Of a DNA stretch of 64,000 nt, positions 14,765 through 25,764 are shown piece by piece. A model generated the notes under the pieces. The model ran no database searches. It was given only the letters and a program-made list of their open reading frames with translations, and was not told where the DNA came from. The stretch covers positions 1,488,001 to 1,552,000 of the forward strand of contig NZ_OY782038.1 of the NCBI RefSeq assembly GCF_963677575.1, read 5' to 3'. A program made the translations under genes and the position numbers. This DNA comes from an uncultured Draconibacterium sp. Lineage in GTDB: Bacteria; Bacteroidota; Bacteroidia; Bacteroidales; Prolixibacteraceae. Numbering within the stretch: position 1 is the stretch's first letter; every line of letters begins with the position of its first letter.

Positions 14765-14870
14765 TTTGTTTTTTTATTGGGTTACTATAAAGTTTAATAC
14801 ATTTTGAACTTCCGGTTTTTCGATCTAACTATCCAGATTATAGCGTGTATGAATACGGTCGGATTTATAA

Positions 14871-15872
14871 TTATTCAGGCCAGTCGAAATCACTGTCATT
14901 CATGCGGAAAAAGCGGGCAGCATTATTGAATAAAATATCGCGTTTCTGGTCTTCTGATAAATACTGAGCATGTTCAATCACTCCCATTGAAGTTTCTATC
15001 ATTCGTGGCCAGGTCATAAAATCGGTTCCGTACATAATACGTTTGCCAAAACCTCCCCGCACCAGTCTTTTTATATATTCATGAACATCGTCGAGCGGAT
15101 AACTCCAGATCATTCCAGAAATATCAACATATACATATGCATTAGCTCCCATCAAGGCAAGCATATGATCTATCATCGGATAACCGGCGTGTTGAACACA
15201 GATTTTTAACTTTGGATGGCGTGCCAGCAGATCTTCCAAAAGAAACGGATCACCTAACGAAGCACGGTAATTTTTGTTTGTAATGTTGGTCATTCCATTG
15301 CCTCCGGTTCCCATATGAATTCCGGCAGGAATACCCAACTCTTCAGCAACGGCAAAATAAGGGTCAAGCGACATATCGCTGGGCGACATTCCCTCGTACT
15401 GAGGAGCAACTTCAGACATGTATTTGTAAAAGCCACTTTCCAGTGAATCGCGGAATTGCTCAACAGTCAATTGTCCGGGACTGATTCCCGGAATAATCCG
15501 GCCTTCAGGAACTTCTGCCATCCAACTGCGGATAACTCCAGGATCGCCAAAACAAACCATAGTCATATTCATAGCTTTGATACGACCGGTAATTTCAGCT
15601 TTTAGCTCTTCATCGCTGGTTGCAGGCGGAAGCGGATCAAGACAGTCTGATTTAAATACATCGTCCATTCCAAATTCTTCTTGCGGATCGGCACCGGGCA
15701 TATTGCTTAAAAACCACGGACACAAGGGACCTGAAATAAAACTGGAATTCATTTTCATTACGTGCACATGTACGTCAAAAACAGGTAAATGAGTTACTTT
15801 TTCGTCGTTTTGGCCCAATACAAATGCAAAAGTGCCAAATAATAAAAAGGTTAATAAGAATAGTTTTTTCAT
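14871..15872 (-). CDS. Secreted amidohydrolase_2-family metal-dependent hydrolase
   Basis: This 333-residue protein has a signal peptide (LFLLTFLLFGTFAFVLGQ) and an amidohydrolase TIM barrel. Visible metal-site motifs are FDVHVHVM (histidines 35 and 37), GIHMGTGG, CVQHAGYPMID and the terminal MYGTDFMTWP aspartate. Family members in this branch hydrolyse lactones or decarboxylate aromatic acids (ACMSD, gamma-resorcylate decarboxylase, sugar lactonases), usually in the cytoplasm. A secreted copy inside an esterase array is unusual. It could open a sugar lactone or handle a released aromatic acid, but neither is shown by the sequence. It lies 58 bases after the broken DUF1593 gene and 106 bases before member 8. 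Confidence 0.85.
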   Translation of the reverse strand: MKKLFLLTFLLFGTFAFVLGQNDEKVTHLPVFDVHVHVMKMNSSFISGPLCPWFLSNMPGADPQEEFGMDDVFKSDCLDPLPPATSDEELKAEITGRIKAMNMTMVCFGDPGVIRSWMAEVPEGRIIPGISPGQLTVEQFRDSLESGFYKYMSEVAPQYEGMSPSDMSLDPYFAVAEELGIPAGIHMGTGGNGMTNITNKNYRASLGDPFLLEDLLARHPKLKICVQHAGYPMIDHMLALMGANAYVYVDISGMIWSYPLDDVHEYIKRLVRGGFGKRIMYGTDFMTWPRMIETSMGVIEHAQYLSEDQKRDILFNNAARFFRMNDSDFDWPE

Positions 15873-15930
15873 TTTAGTTTATTTTTTGATTTTAGTCTAT
15901 CTAAATTACAACTATTTGAAAATGTATCAT

Positions 15931-16461
15931 TTAAGCATATTCCTCGTCAGAAACTTCTAATATCATATGAATGGTTTCACCTGCCTGGGCATCAGCCGGT
16001 ATTCGGATTTTTACCTGTTTTTGGGCTGCTGATTTAACTTCAACAGCTTTAGGATAAGTACCAACCTCGGTATAATTCCACCACTTGTAGTTAAGCTTGT
16101 CATTATCAGGATCGTGCTGAATAAGGTTGGGATAAACAACTGAATACTTGTCAATCAGTTCCTGCATCCAGGTAGTTCCGGGCCAGCGCAAATCGGTTCG
16201 TTCGCCGTAAATGCGTTTGGTCATTTCCATTTCCGATACGAAAGCAGTGCCTTTGCCATCGCCCTTGTAATGCCACTGCGAACTGCAGTAAACAAGGCCT
16301 TCAATATCTAAATTATTGGTGTAAAGCAAAAAGCGAATAAACGAATCCATATCATCCACTTCGCCATCGGTGGTTACAATGGTGCGCGGTTTCTGCTGTG
16401 CATTTAGTTGAAAAGCAAAAGCGAAAAACACTAGAAAAACAGTGATTATCAGGTTTTTCAT
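15931..16461 (-). pseudogene. DUF1593 / nucleoside-hydrolase-like protein, internally deleted
   Basis: This ORF of about 176 residues starts at the ATG at 16461, chosen because MKNLIITVFLVFFAFAFQLNAQ is a clean signal peptide; an in-frame ATG at 16488 would add nine residues. The first part matches the N-terminus of DUF1593 proteins: RTIVTTDGEVDDMDSFIRFL with the nucleoside-hydrolase-type aspartate cluster, then GLVYCSSQWHYKGDG and PGTTWMQELIDKY. Directly after HDPDND the sequence jumps to KLNYKWWNYTEVGTYP and ADAQAGETIHMILEVSD, which normally lie near the C-terminus. Full-length relatives have well over 400 residues, so a central block of roughly 250-300 residues and the final strand are missing while the frame stays open. 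It may be a remnant or a minimal domain protein. Confidence 0.65.
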
Positions 16462-16533
16462 TCGTTTAAGTTTATACAATTGCAACATGCGCTAACTGAC
16501 CGACTATTGCAATTGGGTTGAAATAGATAATGG

Positions 16534-17739
<1,206 letters not shown>

Positions 17740-17874
17740 TTAATTGAATTTTTTAATCCTACTAAGTTCTATTCAGTAATTAGGATTAGTCTTTGACTAC
17801 AAATATCTCAATATGTTTAAATGACACATTAAAAAATATTCAAAAAAAACGGACTTTTTTAGTGTCGCGAAAAC

Positions 17875-17894
17875 TTTCTGATTCAGATCAGAAA
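17875..17894. promoter_or_regulatory. 20-bp palindrome, candidate operator
   Basis: Perfect 8-base arms TTTCTGAT and ATCAGAAA flank a 4-base centre, 144 bases upstream of the first esterase start. A further ATCAGAAA copy occurs at about 17910-17917, so the half-site is present three times. No T run follows, which argues against a terminator. Confidence 0.45.
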
Positions 17895-18817
17895 CTCTTT
17901 GCCATGTTTAATCAGAAACAAATACGTAGAACAGAACTATTTACGTTTCTTTTAAGCTTTTGTTTATGAAGAAAAAGGATTGATCCTTATATCCCGGATT
18001 CTGGACTCCCCATTTCCAATACATAATCGTCCGTTACGTTCATATTTAGTTTAGCGAGATGAGTAGCTCATTACGAATATAAAATTAAAATCTCTCTGGA
18101 AATAAACATTCTCTGGAACGACAATCCTATAACGCTGATTTAAAACATATAGCAACCCTTTGAAACAAATATACAAGAAACGACTCACACCGCCCGGTAA
18201 CATTTATCACCCCTATTATTAACATTCTAACACTTCTCTTAACAACTTATATCATCTTCTGATACATTTTTTAGATCGCCATTGTAATTATTGACATAGT
18301 TTTACAATTGAATCAGTAAGACAAACAAAAAAAATGATTCACTGCAAAATCGAGACACAGATAGGATTTAGCCGCAAATCATTTAAAAACACCAAAGATC
18401 TCACCTTGTTCACGACCATAAAAATAGTTTAGTTAGATATAAGTTAGTTAGATGTTTTCTACAGATTTAAGTCACTTCGGGCAGGCTACACCGGCCTTCC
18501 CGGAGCTTAAATCAAGAGCATTAACATTAATAACGTCAACAATCTCTGATTTACAAACCTCTAAAACTCCTTTTCTGAGTATAACATTCCGCAACAAAAC
18601 TAATCAGGCACAAATTCAACCGCATCATTCATTCACCGGACTACCAAATAGCTCCTAAACGATACTCTCCTCTACCCCTATAGAATACATCAAAAACACA
18701 ACTCAACACTCAAAATCACAAACAACTGACCTACTGAACCTTACAACTCCCAATCTACATGATCGTTTTACAAACGAAACATCTATTTTTAACATTACAG
18801 ACAGTAGCCATGTACAA

Positions 18818-18925
18818 ATGAAACACATAACCAAAACATTTTTGCAGGTTTTCCTTTTTCTTCCATTCTACTTTTACGGTGAACTAAATTTAGATCGGCA
18901 GGCAGATGAAAATCTGAAATACTGA
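18818..18925 (+). CDS. Possible 35-aa leader peptide upstream of susC
   Basis: An ATG at 18818 opens a 35-codon ORF (MKHITKTFLQVFLFLPFYFY, then a polar tail ending NLKY) that stops 38 bases before the susC start. Two lysines followed by a hydrophobic stretch look like a signal or membrane segment. Nothing else supports translation, and AT-rich DNA produces such ORFs by chance, but a second 35-codon hydrophobic ORF precedes the pectin-locus susC in the same way. Confidence 0.25.
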   Translation: MKHITKTFLQVFLFLPFYFYGELNLDRQADENLKY

Positions 18926-18963
18926 TCGCGATCGATAAACTTTAATAAATTAAATCTAGACGT

Positions 18964-21900
18964 ATGAACAAGACATGCAGTTACTGGAGTTTTACTGTGA
19001 ACTCCGTGGCAAAATCGGCAAAAGTACTGCTCAGTACAAGTTTGTTGGTTTTGGCTATTTTATTTGCAAATCAAGCGCTGGCTCAATCCAATGAGAAACA
19101 AATCTCAGGGACAGTGACCGAAGCTGAATCCGGCGAAACTCTTCCAGGCGTTTCAATTTTTGTACAGGGAACTACTAACGGAACAGTTACTTCAATCGAC
19201 GGAACTTTTAACCTGACTGTTAGCGAAGACGATGTCCTGCAAGTATCTTTTGTAGGATTTATTGCTCAACAAATTCCGGTAGCCGGAAAAACCAATTTCA
19301 CCATTGCTTTAGAACCCGACGTTGTGGGTTTGGAAGAAGTTGTTGTGGTTGGTTACGGAGTTCAGAAAAAGAAACTGGTAACCGGAGCTACCGTGCAGGT
19401 AGATGGAGATAAACTTGCCAAACGCAGTACTACAAGCGCGTTACAAGCTTTGCAGGGCCAAACATCGGGGGTTCAGATAACCTCTACTTCGGGACAGCCT
19501 GGCGAAGGAATGAAAGTGGTTGTTCGAGGGCAGGGAACCATTGGCGGTTCAGGGCCTCTTTATGTTATTGACGGTATTCAATCCGGTGATATTTCGTACT
19601 TAAACAATGCCGATATTGAAAGTATAGATGTATTAAAAGATGCTGCGGCAGCTGCAATTTACGGTTCTCAGGCTGCAAACGGTGTAATTCTTATTACCAC
19701 AAAATCGGGTAAACAAGGTGCTACAAAAATCAGTTTCGATGCCTATTATGGTTTTCAAAACATAGCTCATAAGGTTGACATGCTGAACAGTAAAGAGTAT
19801 GCTGTAATTATGAATGAAGCAAACATCAATTCAGGTAACGCTCCTTACTTTTCTCAGGATGAAATTAATGCTATGGGCACTGGCACCGACTGGATTGACG
19901 AAATGTTATATGATAATGCTGTAACTCAAAACTACACATTGGGTTTAACCGGTGGTTCCGATAAGTCGGTGTATTCTTTCTCAATGTCGTACACAGGACA
20001 AGAAGGTATCGTTGGAGGTCCTTCGGTTTCCAATTACGAGCGTTATAACCTGCGTATTAACACCGAGCACAAATTATATGACGGATTACTAAAAGTTGGT
20101 CAACACTTAACCATGGGATACACTTCAAAAAATGGTATTAGTGTTGGTAACCAATATAATAACACCTTGCGCGGTGCATTTAATACCAGCCCATTCTTAC
20201 CCATGCGCGACGACGAAGGCAATTACCTGGATAACACCGCTAATGCAGGTGTAATATATCGCGGAGAAGAATGGACTCCATGGATTGAAGGAGAAAGTAA
20301 CCCTTATGCATTAATGAAGCTCAATAATCAAAGTGAAAATAATAATCAAAAAGTATTGGGTGATGTCTATTTTGAATTGACTCCATTAAAGAATCTTACT
20401 CTTCGTACAACATTGGGTTATGATTATTATGCAGGCGAAGGTCATTCTTATTCGCCAACTTATCATCTTTCCATCTATGCATTTAGAGATAACGATGAGG
20501 CCAAGCAAGACATGAACAAAGGCCTGGCGCTAACCTGGGACAATGTATTAACGTATCAATTTACCAGAGACGATCACAGTCTTACAGCAATGGCAGGTAA
20601 CTCAATTTACCGCAACAAAGGAACCTGGTTATCGGTAAATAATGCAAACCTTACTGTTTCGGATTTAGAACATGCTTACATTAACAACACTACCAATACC
20701 GACTTTACCTTATTGGGATTTGGAGGTGCGCCAAACGATGTTGATAAACGCTTGTCATATTTTGGCCGTTTAAGCTACAGCTATCAGGAGCGTTTCTTGT
20801 TAAATGCAACATTCCGCGCCGATGGTTCTTCACGCTTTGCCAAAGGAAACCGCTGGGGATATTTCCCGTCGTTTTCGGCAGGTTGGGTAATGAGTAACGA
20901 AACTTTTATGGAAAATTCATTTTTAGATTTTCTGAAATTGCGTGCCAGCTGGGGACAAGTTGGAAGCCAGAATATTCCGGCATTCAGATACCTGGCTTTA
21001 GTAAAAACAGATCAGACAAATTACTATTTTGGATCAGACGATTTTGATTCGTCGGGAAATACTGTTGGTGCTTATCCAAACACTCTTCCAAATCCTGATT
21101 TAAAGTGGGAAACTTCTGAGCAGTTAAACTTTGGGATCGATGCACAACTGCTTGATAACCATTTAACCATTAATGCCGATTATTACGAGAAAAAAACAAA
21201 AGACTGGTTAATTGACGTACCCGTATTGGCTACAGCAGGCGCCGACTCACGTTATATTAATGGCGGAGATGTGAAGAATACCGGAATTGAACTATCAATG
21301 ACCTATGCCAACAAAGTTGGCGACCTGAGTTACAATATTAACGCCAACGTTTCGAAAAATAAGAACGAAGTAACAGAAGTACCTACCAACGATGGTATAG
21401 TACACGGTTTGCCAAATATGCTTTACGATAACTCGCTGGAATTTTATCACCGTGCCGAAACCGGATATCCAATTGGTTATTTCTGGGGATGGGAAACCAA
21501 CGGTTTATTCCAGAACGAGGCTGAAGTACAAAATTATGTGATCAATAATAAAGTGGTTCAACCAAAAGCAAAACCAGGCGACTTACGTTATGTAGATCAA
21601 AATAACGACGGTGTAATCGACGAAAGTGATAAAACCATGGTTGGTGCTCCTAATCCCGATTACATTTTTGGTTTCTCTTTAGGCTTAAATTATAAAGCTT
21701 TCGATTTTTTACTTGCAGCTAACGGTGTTGCCGGTAACCAAATTGTTCAGTCATATAGAAATCATGTTGTGGCAAAAGCCAACTACACCACTGAGATTCT
21801 TAATCGTTGGCACGGAGAAGGAACTTCGAATAAAATTCCGCGTGTAACCAACAACAATATAAACTATTTATTTTCTGATGTTTTTGTGAAAGACGGCGAT

Positions 21901-22137
21901 TACCTGCGTATTAGTAACATTACGTTAGGGTACGATTTTGCCCGTAGTTTGGTACAACACAAATACATCAGCCAGTTGCGCTTGTACGCTTCGGTTCAAA
22001 ATGCTTTTACTTTTACCAAGTACAATGGCATGGATCCTGAAGTTGGCTATGGTGTTGAAGATGGTTCGTCAGGTGTCGATCTGGGATACTATCCAAACCC
22101 AAGAACAGTAATGATTGGTGTAAATGTTAAATTTTAA
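18964..22137 (+). CDS. SusC-family TonB-dependent outer-membrane transporter (xyloglucan-type PUL)
   Basis: This 1057-residue protein imports oligosaccharides across the outer membrane together with the SusD protein encoded 12 bases downstream. It has a signal peptide (LLVLAILFANQALAQ), a carboxypeptidase-regulatory-like domain at about 45-120 (ISGTVTEAESGETLPGVSI), the TonB-box-like stretch EEVVVVGYGVQKK, a plug domain (SALQALQGQTSGVQI to NGVILITTKSG), and a 22-strand barrel ending in the aromatic-rich TVMIGVNVKF. There is no STN domain before the carboxypeptidase-like domain, fitting HTCS rather than anti-sigma control. The ATG at 18964 is the only sensible start. The SusC family is certain; the substrate is inferred from the downstream GH5 and GH31 genes. 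Confidence 0.96.
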   Translation: MNKTCSYWSFTVNSVAKSAKVLLSTSLLVLAILFANQALAQSNEKQISGTVTEAESGETLPGVSIFVQGTTNGTVTSIDGTFNLTVSEDDVLQVSFVGFIAQQIPVAGKTNFTIALEPDVVGLEEVVVVGYGVQKKKLVTGATVQVDGDKLAKRSTTSALQALQGQTSGVQITSTSGQPGEGMKVVVRGQGTIGGSGPLYVIDGIQSGDISYLNNADIESIDVLKDAAAAAIYGSQAANGVILITTKSGKQGATKISFDAYYGFQNIAHKVDMLNSKEYAVIMNEANINSGNAPYFSQDEINAMGTGTDWIDEMLYDNAVTQNYTLGLTGGSDKSVYSFSMSYTGQEGIVGGPSVSNYERYNLRINTEHKLYDGLLKVGQHLTMGYTSKNGISVGNQYNNTLRGAFNTSPFLPMRDDEGNYLDNTANAGVIYRGEEWTPWIEGESNPYALMKLNNQSENNNQKVLGDVYFELTPLKNLTLRTTLGYDYYAGEGHSYSPTYHLSIYAFRDNDEAKQDMNKGLALTWDNVLTYQFTRDDHSLTAMAGNSIYRNKGTWLSVNNANLTVSDLEHAYINNTTNTDFTLLGFGGAPNDVDKRLSYFGRLSYSYQERFLLNATFRADGSSRFAKGNRWGYFPSFSAGWVMSNETFMENSFLDFLKLRASWGQVGSQNIPAFRYLALVKTDQTNYYFGSDDFDSSGNTVGAYPNTLPNPDLKWETSEQLNFGIDAQLLDNHLTINADYYEKKTKDWLIDVPVLATAGADSRYINGGDVKNTGIELSMTYANKVGDLSYNINANVSKNKNEVTEVPTNDGIVHGLPNMLYDNSLEFYHRAETGYPIGYFWGWETNGLFQNEAEVQNYVINNKVVQPKAKPGDLRYVDQNNDGVIDESDKTMVGAPNPDYIFGFSLGLNYKAFDFLLAANGVAGNQIVQSYRNHVVAKANYTTEILNRWHGEGTSNKIPRVTNNNINYLFSDVFVKDGDYLRISNITLGYDFARSLVQHKYISQLRLYASVQNAFTFTKYNGMDPEVGYGVEDGSSGVDLGYYPNPRTVMIGVNVKF

Positions 22138-22149
22138 AACTGAGAAACA

Positions 22150-23751
22150 ATGAAAAAACTATCAATATATTTATTGGCACTGGTAACACTGTTTTTCAGT
22201 GCTTGTTCGGAAAGCTGGTTAGACAGTGAACCTCTAACCGGATTAAACGGAGATACGTTCTACCGTAGTAAAAAAGATGCAGAACTGGCTATTGTTGGTT
22301 GCTACGACGGTATTCAATCATTATACAGTACAGGTATTGCCTTTCCAATTTTATCGGAAGTGGCATCGGATAACTGTTTTGGAGGTACCGGGGCAAACGA
22401 CGATTATAAATATGAAATCATGGATCACTTCGACCTGCAAATCTCTCCGGCCGAAGTAGACATGCTGAATGATAACTGGAAAAACTACTATAAAGCCATT
22501 TATCGTTGTAATATGTTGCTTCTGAATATCGACAAGATTGACTGGGAAGGTGATGACGCTTACAAATTATCAATCGAATCGCAGGCTAAATTCCTTCGGG
22601 CATACTGCTATTTCGATATGGTTCGCCTTTGGGAACGTGTTCCGTTGTTAACGGTTCCATCAAACGAAAATCAGCCGCAGGCACCAGCAGATTCAACTTA
22701 CACTTTAATTGCCAACGATTTATTGTTTGCAGCTGAAAATGGTGCCGAAACAGTTGAGGCTGGTCGGGTGAATAAATGGGCTGCTAAAGCCATGTTGGCT
22801 CGTGTATACTTATTCTACACCGGTTATTACGGAAAAGCCGAATTGGCCGGAATTTCAAAAGCTAAAGTTTTGGAGGGTCTGGAAGACATTATTGCAGGAA
22901 CAGGTACTAACGGTTACGGATTAGTTGACGACTACAAAAATCTTTGGCCTGCAGCTTCCTCTACTCCGGTACCGGAAGATAATAGCCTTACAACAACTTA
23001 TGCCGGGAAAGACAATATGGAAACTGTTTTTGCAATTAAATACAATATTACTTCCAACTACAACGGCGATACAGACGGTAACCACTGGTTGGTTATGTTG
23101 GGCTTACGTACCCAATCATTCTCTCCTTACGGGCGAGGTTGGGGTGCTTGCACAGTTGTACCCGAGCTTTACCAGGCTTACGAAGAAAACGACGTAAGGA
23201 AAGAAGCATCAATTATTGCCATTAGCCAGGAAAATCTGGATTTTGATAATACTGACCAACGCGATTACACTGGTTATACGAATAAAAAATACACACCACT
23301 ATCGTTACCCGATGGCAAAGATGTTGCCGAAGCTAACGATGCAGTGAATCTTATGATTGGCCAGTATCAGGATTATGTAGTAATCCGTTACGCCGATGTG
23401 CTGCTGATGGCAGCCGAATTAGGTAGTTCAAATGCGCAGGATTATCTCGACCAGGTTCGTGCACGTGCCGGGTTTGAAGATTCGAAACCTGTAAATCAGG
23501 ATAATATTATGGCCGAACGTCGTTTAGAGTTTGCCTTTGAAGGGTTACGATATTGGGATTTACTTCGCCAGGGTGTAAATACAGCCGCATCAACAATTGC
23601 AGTATCAACAACTGTACAAAATGCAGGTTTAGAAGAAGATAAAGTAATAGATTCGCAAAAAATCATCGATACGAAAGGCTTATTCCTTATTCCACAATCA
23701 CAAATAAGCTTATCCAGTGGTTTAATTACACAAAATGATGGATGGAACTAA
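22150..23751 (+). CDS. SusD/RagB-family surface glycan-binding lipoprotein (xyloglucan-type PUL)
   Basis: This 533-residue protein has a lipoprotein signal (LVTLFFSACSES, cysteine at about 19) and sits as the lid of the SusC transporter, binding glycan at the cell surface. SusD features are the N-terminal WLDSEPLTGLNGDTFYRSKKDAE, the TPR-like helical core (AKFLRAYCYFDMVRLW, AAKAMLARVYLFY) and the C-terminal RRLEFAFEGLRYWDLLRQG followed by LFLIPQSQI. Length is normal for the family. It starts 12 bases after susC and ends 16 bases before the next lipoprotein gene, so all three are one operon. Confidence 0.96.
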   Translation: MKKLSIYLLALVTLFFSACSESWLDSEPLTGLNGDTFYRSKKDAELAIVGCYDGIQSLYSTGIAFPILSEVASDNCFGGTGANDDYKYEIMDHFDLQISPAEVDMLNDNWKNYYKAIYRCNMLLLNIDKIDWEGDDAYKLSIESQAKFLRAYCYFDMVRLWERVPLLTVPSNENQPQAPADSTYTLIANDLLFAAENGAETVEAGRVNKWAAKAMLARVYLFYTGYYGKAELAGISKAKVLEGLEDIIAGTGTNGYGLVDDYKNLWPAASSTPVPEDNSLTTTYAGKDNMETVFAIKYNITSNYNGDTDGNHWLVMLGLRTQSFSPYGRGWGACTVVPELYQAYEENDVRKEASIIAISQENLDFDNTDQRDYTGYTNKKYTPLSLPDGKDVAEANDAVNLMIGQYQDYVVIRYADVLLMAAELGSSNAQDYLDQVRARAGFEDSKPVNQDNIMAERRLEFAFEGLRYWDLLRQGVNTAASTIAVSTTVQNAGLEEDKVIDSQKIIDTKGLFLIPQSQISLSSGLITQNDGWN

Positions 23752-23767
23752 TTAAAACTAAAATCTT

Positions 23768-25735
23768 ATGAAGACAAGAAATTTAAAAATATATATGCTA
23801 TTGTTAGGGATGGCGATGGCATTTTTTGCCTGCCAACCCGACGAATTTAGCCTGGGTTCTTTATTATCAAAAGAAGACCTGGAATACAGCATAACGCAAA
23901 ATGCCGACGATCCGAATATGGTGATCCTTGAAAGCCAGACACCAGGCTTTACTCCATTGTGGGTTACGCCTACAGGGCGTTCAACAAAATTAATAGATAC
24001 TTTACGTTTCCCGTTTGCCGGAGACTACAAGTTTGTTTACGGAGTTCAAAGCAATGGTGGGTTTGTTCAGGCCGATACCTTCAACCTAAGTATTACAACC
24101 AATAATTTCAACTATGTAGACGATCCGTTGTGGACTATGTTAACCGGCGGTGTTGGGCAAAGTAAAACCTGGGTACTTGACTTATTCACGCAGGACGTTG
24201 CTCCAAATTACAGCAAATACTTTGTTGGCCCGCAATATTTCTGGGGAACAGAAGATACATGGAAAAGTTTTCATCTGTTGGCCGATGGTATAAGCCGTGA
24301 AGAGGTGAATGCGCAATTGGGAATTGAAGACGGTTGGAACTGGGATGCCGATTGGGCCGGTAACGGCAGCTGGTTGTTTGGAGGCGAACCGGCACAGGAT
24401 TACGGGACCATGACTTTTGACCTGATTGATGGCCCTCACCTGATTGTTGATCACCTGGCGTCAGGAATACAGGAAAGTGGCACTTATACGTTCGATGCCG
24501 ATGCCAAAACAATGAGAACAACGGATGCTACGATTGTTCATCCTCCGGCACTGGAAGGTCAGGTAAGTGACTGGACAGACATTACCGTACTAAACCTTAC
24601 TGAAAATACGTTACAGTTAGGTGTTATACGTACCGAAGGTGATCCTGCTATGCTTCTTTTCAACTTTATTAGCAAAGAATATTCAGATAATTGGGTGGCA
24701 CCTGATCTGCCGGATCCGGAACCACCTTATAATGGAAATGCCAATGAAGATTTAACAACCGCTACCAGTACAACTAAAACATGGAAAATCGATTTGGACA
24801 TTCCATATAACTGGCATGGTTTGGATGGCACTGCGTTAAACGAAGTAGCTACAACAACCAGCGAAGGTGGATTTGCCTTTACAACCTGGACGCCTCCTTA
24901 TGATGATGCCGCATTCAGCGCAGTTTCTATGACACTGACAAAAGAAGATGACAATGGAGGTACCTATAAAATTAAAACGCTTAGTAACTCTTATGAGGGA
25001 ACTTACAGTGTTGATGAAAATAATAACATAGATTTCGGGCAGCCAATCACATTCATCAGTGGAGTTGGTGGCTGGTTAACCTTTGGAACAACCGCTGAAA
25101 ATAGTTTGAGGATTATATTGTCAGAAAAAGATGCTTTAGGTAACATAGAAGGAATTTGGTTTGGTCAACGATCTTCAGAGAAAGATGAATACATATCCTT
25201 GCATATGGTTCCCGTTTCAGGAGGTGGAGAAGTGGATCCTTTGGCAGTATGGAAGAATGCATTAAAAGGGAAAACCCTTGTTCCTGATGTTAATTATTTT
25301 GCCGATTGGTATAGTGCTGACTGGAGCGGTGGCTGGACTTCTGGCTTATATCCTGATGATTTTGAAAGCCAATCATGGTTTTGGACAGAAGAAGTCTATA
25401 ACGCTTGCCTTGCATCGTCAATAAGCTTTTATGTTGACGGAGATGTACTGAAAGCTGATGCCATCGACAACGGCACCACTAAAAATGGAATCATTGTTGA
25501 TATCGATCCAGAAAACGCTACTCTTAACTTCTCTGAAGCTCCTTTTACTTATACCTGGATATTCACCAATAACAACGAAGGGAAAGGCCCGTGGCTGGTG
25601 GGCTCGCGTGATGGAGCCAGCTTGAACAATATCTCAGAAAAAGGATTATACCTTGGGTTCTATAGTAAGTTCGACGATACTAATACTGAAGTACCTATTG
25701 AGATAACCGGTTTTCATATGGTTATAGGTAATTAG
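23768..25735 (+). CDS. Surface lipoprotein, probable glycan-binding protein (SusE/SGBP position)
   Basis: This 655-residue lipoprotein (MAMAFFACQPDE, cysteine at about 22) is in the position that holds the second surface glycan-binding protein in xyloglucan and similar loci. After an immunoglobulin/PKD-like N-terminal region (TPLWVTPTGRSTKLIDTLRF) there are two related modules, one beginning SKTWVLDLFTQ (about residue 138) and the other TKTWKIDLDIPYNW (about 337). A third beta-rich part is rich in tryptophan (WYSADWSGGWTSGLY, SQSWFWTEEVY). Such exposed aromatic residues are typical of carbohydrate-binding platforms. No catalytic motif is visible. It is followed by two hairpins and the GH5 gene. 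Confidence 0.8.
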   Translation: MKTRNLKIYMLLLGMAMAFFACQPDEFSLGSLLSKEDLEYSITQNADDPNMVILESQTPGFTPLWVTPTGRSTKLIDTLRFPFAGDYKFVYGVQSNGGFVQADTFNLSITTNNFNYVDDPLWTMLTGGVGQSKTWVLDLFTQDVAPNYSKYFVGPQYFWGTEDTWKSFHLLADGISREEVNAQLGIEDGWNWDADWAGNGSWLFGGEPAQDYGTMTFDLIDGPHLIVDHLASGIQESGTYTFDADAKTMRTTDATIVHPPALEGQVSDWTDITVLNLTENTLQLGVIRTEGDPAMLLFNFISKEYSDNWVAPDLPDPEPPYNGNANEDLTTATSTTKTWKIDLDIPYNWHGLDGTALNEVATTTSEGGFAFTTWTPPYDDAAFSAVSMTLTKEDDNGGTYKIKTLSNSYEGTYSVDENNNIDFGQPITFISGVGGWLTFGTTAENSLRIILSEKDALGNIEGIWFGQRSSEKDEYISLHMVPVSGGGEVDPLAVWKNALKGKTLVPDVNYFADWYSADWSGGWTSGLYPDDFESQSWFWTEEVYNACLASSISFYVDGDVLKADAIDNGTTKNGIIVDIDPENATLNFSEAPFTYTWIFTNNNEGKGPWLVGSRDGASLNNISEKGLYLGFYSKFDDTNTEVPIEITGFHMVIGN

Positions 25736-25764
25736 TAGTTAAATAAAACTTTTTAAACGGTATT

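Noticed and set aside
18166..18173. Minus-strand TATATTTG as promoter of the esterase array
   Set aside because: It matches the -7 consensus but is more than 430 bases from the first gene and has no -33 TTTG at the proper distance.
18452..18658. 68-codon ORF in the divergent regulatory region
   Set aside because: It has no signal, no domain-like pattern and a composition rich in serine, threonine and proline as expected from translated AT-rich non-coding DNA; no spacing or neighbour supports it.
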